Source: Solen grandis | Taxonomy: Eukaryota; Mollusca; Bivalvia; Adapedonta; Solenidae | Length of the DNA stretch: 64,000 nucleotides | Direction: 5' to 3' | Assembly (NCBI GenBank): GCA_021229015.1 | Contig: CM037784.1 | Span: 67,363,013 to 67,427,012, forward strand | In this document: positions 13,401-22,400 of the stretch, piece after piece | Numbering within the stretch: the first letter of the stretch is position 1 | Layout of the letters: every line of letters begins with the position of its first letter | Program-made: the position numbers and the translations under genes | The notes under the pieces: generated by a model | Seen by the model: the letters and a program-made list of their open reading frames with translations, nothing else | What the model was told of the DNA's origin: nothing | The model's database searches: none

Positions 13401-16400
13401 TCAGTCTTTTTACCAAAGTATGACATAAGAAAACTATCTCCAAATACAAACACTGACAGCATTGACCTACCGTTAACAAAGGTCTGAATGGCCTGGCTGG
13501 AGATCTTGACCAGGTCAGCCCCGGCATTGCTCTGGCAGACTGACTGTGACGTCAGCCAGTCTGTCGCCCGGTCCGTCACCTTGTAACACACGCCCTGGAA
13601 CAGCTTCCAGTTGGCCGGGCAACCATAGTGTGCTGCAATATAGTAGGATTCAGTTACTTCAAATTGTATTAGGCTATCTTGATGTACTCTTATAGAGAGT
13701 TGTGATCAATCATGTTTAAAATGACTTTTTAAAAATTATTTATGGAAATGATGCAAATAAATGACCCTAAGTTCGTTTTTTGTTGTTGTTGTTGTTGTTT
13801 TCATTTTCATACATGACATTGATATAAATTATCTGCTTTACAAGACTGACTGGTTACTGGTAAATTATGCGTTTGCTACTTTCTGGTTAAAATCGACTTA
13901 TTTTTTATTAACATTTACTTTGAACTTAAACTGTCCACAATAAATACTAGCAATGCGTGATAAAATGTATGAATGGATAAATCTAATTGGCTATATACTG
14001 TACTAGAATTTAAGGATGTCTTTTTTTTTTCTAACCTTTGCACCACTTTTCCTCTTTCATAACAGTGTCTATATTTACATTTGCGGGTTATATCCCCAAA
14101 TGTCAACTTTGCTTCAGGCTCGATCGCAATTCTTCTTTTTAACTTGTTAAGGTAAGTAAACTGACATTCTTAAGAAAGTGAATTTACTGTTTTATACTAC
14201 GACAGAATACTAAAAATGTTAATGTTTTTAAAAAACGGCTTTACAACCTTTAAATTGTTTAGAAAATAATTCTGAACACAAACAGCAACTCTATCACACT
14301 GAAAATGATTTATGTTCCTGCCTGAAAAGATATTGGACTGCCCTTGTTTCATCACATAAAGTCATTTCGAAGTAAATATCCAACCTTTTAAGAGACGGGG
14401 CATATAACGTTGGATTACTGGAACAACAACGACAAAGGCTTGTGGTAACTAAAGTAACAAGTAAACTGATCACGTGTACGCACGTCTCGGTGTTCTGGTG
14501 ATGGCCTTGACCGCTACGTCGGTAGGTATGATACAGACGAAGGCCTTCGTCTGTTGACAGTTGTTCGACACTCTCCAGTATCCTGCTGCGTCACCTATGC
14601 ATGCAGACGACATTTTAGAAAATAACATATTATTGCAAGAATGTTTTTTGTTGCTTTTTTTTATTTCATTATCATCTAATTACATATTTAAAGTTTTCAG
14701 TGAAAGCAATCACTTCCCTGTTTTTGTCAGTTATTAACATTTTGATGTTTATTGCAAGATGACTACCATCCTAAGTCCATGACAATATTATGGCCTCAGC
14801 ATACCGACACAACACTTACAAACCTTTTAGAGGTAGCAAAGCAGGTTCCTGCACGCTACACCCCATCTTATTAAGACAAACATGTATGCCAAATAATTTG
14901 AAAATCCACTGATCCTTTGCATAGTTAGAGCCCGGGCAAGCAAAGTGTTTTTTGTTTGCTTGTTTTGTTTGTTTGTTGTTTTATTTTTACATTTGACCAC
15001 AAATAACGACATTGACCTTTGTCAGGTTACAGCCCGCACAAGTTTCGAGACGGTGGACAATGATCCTACATAGTCCCCACCTGGGGATACATGTTATTTA
15101 AACAGTGTTCGAGTTTGTATGTGGGAAATTGCTTTGTTTTTGGAAACTACAGTATAAGAAGCTTTCAGTTCGATCCTAGAGGGGATTTTTTTTTTACTAA
15201 ATCATAACATCCATCTGACCACGAGTAGTATTTTCTTCTTCAGGTATAACTTTTAAAAGCATTACAAGATCAGTGAAAGCTTTCACAAGATATATTCCTC
15301 AGAAAAGGTAAAGGTTTATAAGTTTTGGGTGAGCATGACAAAGCGTGTCAGTATACTTGTTTGTATATAAGCGCAGTCCTTTGTCCCCTTAGCATTAGAT
15401 GCATGGTTCCCAGCCCAGTGCTTGTAAGTTCCCAGGTTTTGTCCATTCCGCCATTTGAACGGCCCGCTATCGTTATTGTTGTCTGTAAAAACAAACGAGT
15501 ATAAACAAAACACATTCCAGAGCATGTCGAAAATTTCAAAAATTATTTTCGGCACCTTTATTTTTGATGATATAAAACCCTAAAATATTGCATTCTTGTC
15601 GTTTTTTAGCTAAAATTTCGCATTTGAGATAAAAATAATATGGTGACCGATGGCTTTTTTACAATATCTAGAAGCAGTCTGTGCTCGATTATATTTATAC
15701 AAAAAAAAAAAGAAGAAAAATGCATATTTTCCATTATTTTTTACAAGATGGTAGACAATATTTTTTTCTTCAAGGCCAGATTATTTCTCTTTGACAAAAG
15801 CAATTATAGCATAATGCATATAAATGCATCAAATCATTAGATTACTGATAGGCTGTATGTGTTAATTCACGTATTAAACATTTTTTAATACTTTTCTGAT
15901 ATGGTTACTACAGGAACAAAAAAGCAATATAGTTAACCTTATTTTTTCATATACATGTATTTTGTTTCGAATCTTTTGAATAACAACTTTACTAGGTTTC
16001 ATCAATTTCATTTGGAAATGTAGCTCCTAAGCATTTATATTAAACTACCCAATGTATACTTCTCCACGTACCCGACAGTCCTATCCAGAAAGAGGTGACG
16101 CCGGCTCCTCGCAGTTCATTCAGATATGTTTGGACAAACGTTTCCGACGAAGCTCTGGTAGCACAAATAAAGAGAAACATCAAACACATTCACGTGCACC
16201 AAGCAAAATTTCGCTAATTTCACGATGTATTCTGGTTCTCATGTAAATACAACAATTATGATAGGATGTCCAATTTTGAGGGAAAAAAGATATTTAAACA
16301 AAAGAGATACGTATTAGTTATTGTTTATATATTGAATTTTATGGAATCTATCGCAGGCGACGCGAAGTGGGCGCTACGATAAACCCATGAAATTTAAATA

Positions 16401-19400
16401 TTAACGATACCATATTTATAGTATAAAGATACTTTATACTATAAAGATTAAAATTTTCTCCTCACGGTTTACTTTTTGAAATATGTTGTTTTTTTCAAAT
16501 GTTGAACGAATGTCACTGGACAATTAAGTAGGACAAACTTTAAACGGCGTTAGTGGGGGATTAATGGTGATAATTATGACTAGAATTTAGAATAAGGATA
16601 ATTAATGCTGTACAAGAGACTCGATAACTGAATGAACTTATTTTTGTCCAAATAAAATAACGCGAAGAAGGTTGTATATCAATAATTAAAACTAGATGTG
16701 TAAATACGGCTCTAAATAAGTAGCAGAAGTTGCCGTTATTTCATCAAAGACACGGTGCATAACCATATCGGCGCGCTCTCTGCGGAAATCGCTATATCGG
16801 CAGGCTCTCTGCGTTCGCACCGTTCATTCTCTGCCATAAACACCAGAAAACGCTGGACGGAAGGTAAAGAAACAGAGCAACGGTCACTTTTCAAAGGCGA
16901 GTTGCTCAATATTAAGTATTGCACGGAATATTAGAGTATCTTAGCTATGTATACACTGGAAGGGCAAGAAGCATGAAACTGTTATTTCACAACAATAAAA
17001 CACAAAGTACGCCAGCAGTATGCTTTTAAAAAAACAAAATGGCAAAATGCAGAGAGCCTGCCTGTGGTAATTGCAGAGAGTCTGCCTGTGCTTCAAAAAG
17101 TGATGTGCAGAGAGACCTCCCGTGCAACGACAAAACCGAAAGTAGGGGGTTTTTCAAGAAATTTACATAAAAATTGGCCAATTTATCGGTATCTTCTTGA
17201 AGAATATACTTAAAAGAAACATTCGATGGTCATTTTATAGACATAATCAAAGCAATAACTTGCTGAAGCTTGTAGAAAGCGCCGATGTTGTGTATGTTGG
17301 TACATCACTAAAATGTTCGGTCGAGTTTCAGGTCGCAGTCGCTGATAAGTGAAAAGTTTACACGCATATACATAGCTAAGATATTCTAATCTTCCGTGCA
17401 ATACTTGATATTGAGCAACTCATCTTTGAAAAGTGACCATTGGTCTGTTTCTTTCCCTTCCGTCCAGCGTTTTCTAGTGTTTATGACAGAGAATGACCGG
17501 TGCGAACGCAGAGACCCTGCCGATATAGCGATTTCCGCAGAGAGCCTGCCGATATGGTAATGCACCGTGAAAGAGAAGCTAACTTCAAATAGGAGCAAAC
17601 CTGCATGCATACCAGAAAACAGTTACACGAGGAAAGTTCATTACACTTTGTCAGTTCGTTTCCAGAAAAATTGGAAAGGAGGAAGAACGTGTACGAGTAC
17701 CACTTAGCGACTTTGACATAGTAGTTGCCATGGAAACGAAAGTTTGGATACTCAACCCTGGTATACGAAGCAACTCCGAACCCTGGTCCCGGCAGTACTT
17801 GGTGGCGGCATCGAAGCTAAGGCGGTACAGGGAGTCGAACTGAAAACAGAAGGTACGGTGGCCCACCCAGCCCGGCTGACACACTCCTGTACCAGGAAGA
17901 ACAAGAGGTATTTATTTATATCATTTTACATCATACAATAGACTAGAAAAAAGAGAATGACTTGAAAATAATGTTTGCCATTCACAGACTTCTTTCCTCA
18001 TAGGGTACCAAAGTTGAAGTGAATCCTATTAATTTTATTAACCTGCGAGAATAGTTTATTCTCAAATTGGTCGCATTGTTCAATTAGCGACGTGTTGTAA
18101 AATGCCACACAGTGAAACCTCGCTTTAAGATCACCTTGGACCACTCTTTTGTGGAACTAAATAGTTTTAAACAGAAAGTCAATGGCCATGTATACTTCAT
18201 TATGTGCATTAAAAAGTTATTGTCTATTTGATATTACGAGCGAAACAAATTAGCATTGGCTAAAAGTATCATAGTAAATATTTGCCCCCAATGTGTCAGA
18301 TGACGGACAGAGCAATATTTGATATAGGTTTTTGTTTGTCCATATGTATATGAAGGTCGAGTATAACTCAGGCATATCGTATATGCGTATATATAACATA
18401 GTACTTGCTATATAATTTTACATCACCTCTACCGTTGATTTTACAGGATATTTAAATAAACGGTTTATTTCTTTATAACACACTATAAGATTAAGTTAAA
18501 AAAACGTTCAATATATATACAATAAAGCTAATATCTAATAGTTTTATTATAGACGTTTTAAGGTAATTGTGATCATAGTCAATCAAGTCATCATGGGAAT
18601 TTTAGAGTAAATGCAAGCCTTTACAGACTTAGAGCAAAAGAGCCTATAACTACAAGTCAGTGGATGCTTGCATCTGCACTGAATTCTTTTTTAAGCATTT
18701 GAAGGACCATGATTATGATTTAATGACAGATGGATTACCTTAAGTGCTGTCACCAAGAAAGTTACTAAACCTTAACTATACCGATGTGCATATGTACGTC
18801 TACATATATGTAGATGCTTGTTGCATTTTACCTTGCGGTTTCCGGCACACATAAGCACGTGGTTGGCTGCACAAGCGACGTTAGCCAATCCTTTTGTTTG
18901 GGGAAGTCAGGAGTAAGAATGGCGCACGTGCGATTTAGATTTGCACTATAAAGGAGGAAGAACACTATTATGTAATGATATGATAGATATAACATACTTG
19001 GGATATGGTACTTAGTCGTAAACAAATGGTAATGGTATAGCTCCCTTGTTTGGCGCTCAGGCTTAAGGGTAGTTCCAGGACTGGTTGGCCCAGTGTCAGG
19101 ATAATGTGACTGGGTGTGGTATCATGCCTCATTTGCAGTGTGGCAGCACTATATCTATCTCAAGTAGACACCGTCTCCAAATGGCTGAAATATTGTCCGC
19201 GGGACGTTAAACCAAATAAACAAAAAATACTTACATATGGAGGAAGTGATAATTCATAGAATTTATTTAAAATTAGAATGAAATTTATTATACCAGAGGA
19301 AACACAATTGTGTGCATAGCAAAAAAACTAGAACTATTATTTAATGTAATTAATACCCCCGCATACCGCTTTGACACAGAAGCTGGGGCATACAATAATT

Positions 19401-22400
19401 ATAACAAGAAGGATTGGAAATTATCTATTATAACAAGAACTCGAATTTCATGCGGACTGTTAAACTGCATTAATTATATCGCTTTCCGAAACGTAGAATT
19501 CATACAAAATAATTGGAGTCAATCTGTTGATAGATACCATATACATGTAACTAGGCAACGATGAATTATTCTGCGGCTTATTATTTATATCCACAAGAGT
19601 ATGAAATGAGTCCAGTTTGAGAGAGTGGGTGGGGTATCGTACTTAGTAATATGTGGTGTTCTGCTCCAATAGGTGACAGCCACGTCCGTCCCGTTCTGAT
19701 ACACCCACTTGGACGTCCTCTGACCTGTCTGTAACGGATATTATCCAATCTGATGTAACCTCTAAAGCATTAAACTAAAGGCATTTTATAATCTAAGTGC
19801 TCCCCATTTTTCTTTGCCGTAAATCATTATTTGAAAATCCGTATGATAAGGAACAGATCAACCGCCCTTTGAATTTTCATTGCATGATGCCATAAACAAA
19901 GGCATAAATATAAACTACATGGCAACGTTTAAAGGTTACTTAGATTTTAATATCCGGTTCAAAGGTCACACCACTAGGATTTATCCATTTTCTGTGCTTT
20001 ATGTAAGAAATAAATGGTATTTCTTTGTTAAAAGTTGATATGGAATATATCTCAACAAAGACCTAATAAACAAAGATTGGCAACAAGTCTAATTCTCACA
20101 AATGTCTAAGTCTCGCAGAGTCACGTTTTCAAATATATCCTACCCTATTGGAGATATGTGAAAGTATATATATATATACTTACAATAGAATATTACATAA
20201 CAATCAAAATTATACATTAAATGTTAAAATAATTCTAGAAATAAAAATATGTATAATGGAAAAGTACCATGTAAATAAACTCTGCTACACTGGTTGAATT
20301 TAAATCTAAATAGTTTAAACGAATGTTATAAATAAATCAAACTGAAAATAATTCCTTGCACCAGAGAAACGATTATTTTATAATATGGTTACATTTTCTC
20401 CTGTGATTGTTCAATACCTTTTTGAACATTTGCTAAATTCAATGCCCTGCTGTGTGCTTAAACAATATTTTCCTCTGGCTTTTAAAAATATGTGACCTAT
20501 GTCTTTGATCTCAAAGAGAATTGATAAATGTTTAATATTTTCACTGCTTCTCAAGTTATATTCTAGCTTTCGGGTTGACAATATCCACTATTACCCTGAC
20601 AGTTATGTTTTATACATATACATGGAATATTATACGTCGTTAATTATAACCAAATGTAAGATAAAAACGTGCATCATTCATTGCCCAATTAACGATAATG
20701 ATCTACATATCTGCTGAAAAAAATATTTTGGCCACACCGTGGTTACACTTCTACCTTCTGTGAGCGGACACCCGTCCAGAAAGGTTGCTTGTTGTAATGA
20801 GCAATTACGGCCAAAGCCGCCTCGTCATCCGGGTTGTCAATGGTTACCAAGGATGCGCCGGAGTGGGAGCATGAGTTTCTGTCGAGTAAATGTAATTGGA
20901 TAAGATTATAGTAGCAGTATGTACATATGGCTGGACCGATTTCAAGACAATGTGTGATCAGTCACAGAATGCAAACACTTCAAAATAATTCAAACAGTAA
21001 AAAATAAGCTTACATCGCACCGCTGAGAGGCCTCTTGTCCCCGTGCACCTTGTAACATTGTCCGTTGATAGATTGCCAGTTGCCATCCGCATCACAGGTC
21101 ATGGGAATACCTGGTTCATACAGTGATGATGATGATAATGATGATGATGATGATGGTGATGAGCCATAGTCAAGTGCCATTGCACACTGATCCTTTAACA
21201 AGAGGGCCAAGATGGCCCTAGATCGCTCACCTGAGAAAAGTATCATTCATTGCCTGTACAAAACAGATTGCTTTAGAATTAAGATGATGAGGTGAAACAA
21301 TGTTCAGGAATTTTCTGACCCCATCCACAAAAGATATCATCATGACAAACATTCTGCCAAAGTTTGAGGATGATTGGACCAAAAATGTTGCCCTCAGAGT
21401 ATAAACAAGATTTTTCTAAGATTTGACCTACTGACCTACATTTCTATCCTGCCCCACCCATTTTCAAACTGGTTCGAGATATCATCATGACAAACATTCT
21501 GACCAAGTTTGAGGAACATTGGACCAAAATGTGCCTAGTGTGTAAACAAGATTTTTCTAAGATTTGACCTATTGACCTACTTTTCGGTCCGGCCCTGCCC
21601 ATTTTCGAAAGGGTTTAAGATATCATCAAGACAAACATTCTGACCAAGTTTGAGGAAGATTGGATTAAAATTGTAGCCTCTAGTGTGTAAACAAGATTTT
21701 TCTAAGATTTGACCTACTGACCTACTTTTTGATCCAACCTGACCCATTTTCGAAAGGGTTCAAGATATCATCAAGACAAACATTCTGACCAAGTTTGAGG
21801 AAGACTGGATTAAAATTGTAGCCTCTAGTGTGTAAACAAGATTTTTCTAAGATTTGACCTACTGACCTACTTTTTGATCCAACCTGACCCATTTTCGAAA
21901 GGGTTCAAGATATCATCAAGACAAACATTCTGACCAAGTTTGAGGAAGATTGGATCAGAATTGTGGCCTCTAGGGTATAAACAAGATTTTTCTAAGATTT
22001 GACCTACTGACCTACTTTTTGATCCAACCTGACCCATTTTCGAAAGGGTTCAAGATATCATCAAGACAAACATTCTGACCAAGTTTGAAGAAGATTGGAT
22101 CAAAATTGTGGCCTCTAGTGTGTAAACATCAAAATTGTTGACGGAAGACGGATGACGGACGACGGCCGACGGACAATCAAGTATCCCAAAAGCTCACCCT
22201 GAGCTATGCTCAGGTGAGCTAAAAACTATCCATTACATGGGCGTAGCAGGGCCTAAATTGATATTCAGGCCCGAGTTCGGGAACAATACCCTTCCGGGAT
22301 TTTTTTTTCTAGGATGCGCGTAGCTGCGTTTCCGGCATATCTGGGTCCGAAAATTCAATTTTATCGCACGTTATTATTATTTTTTAAGATACCATTTCAC

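Noticed and set aside
19720..19724. Upstream acceptor for the CTLD-B loop exon
   Set aside because: Using it breaks the frame from the exon at 20755; the acceptor five bases later keeps it.
21197..22220. CRISPR-like regular repeats
   Set aside because: Units of 145 bp are contiguous without unique spacers, in a eukaryotic intron.
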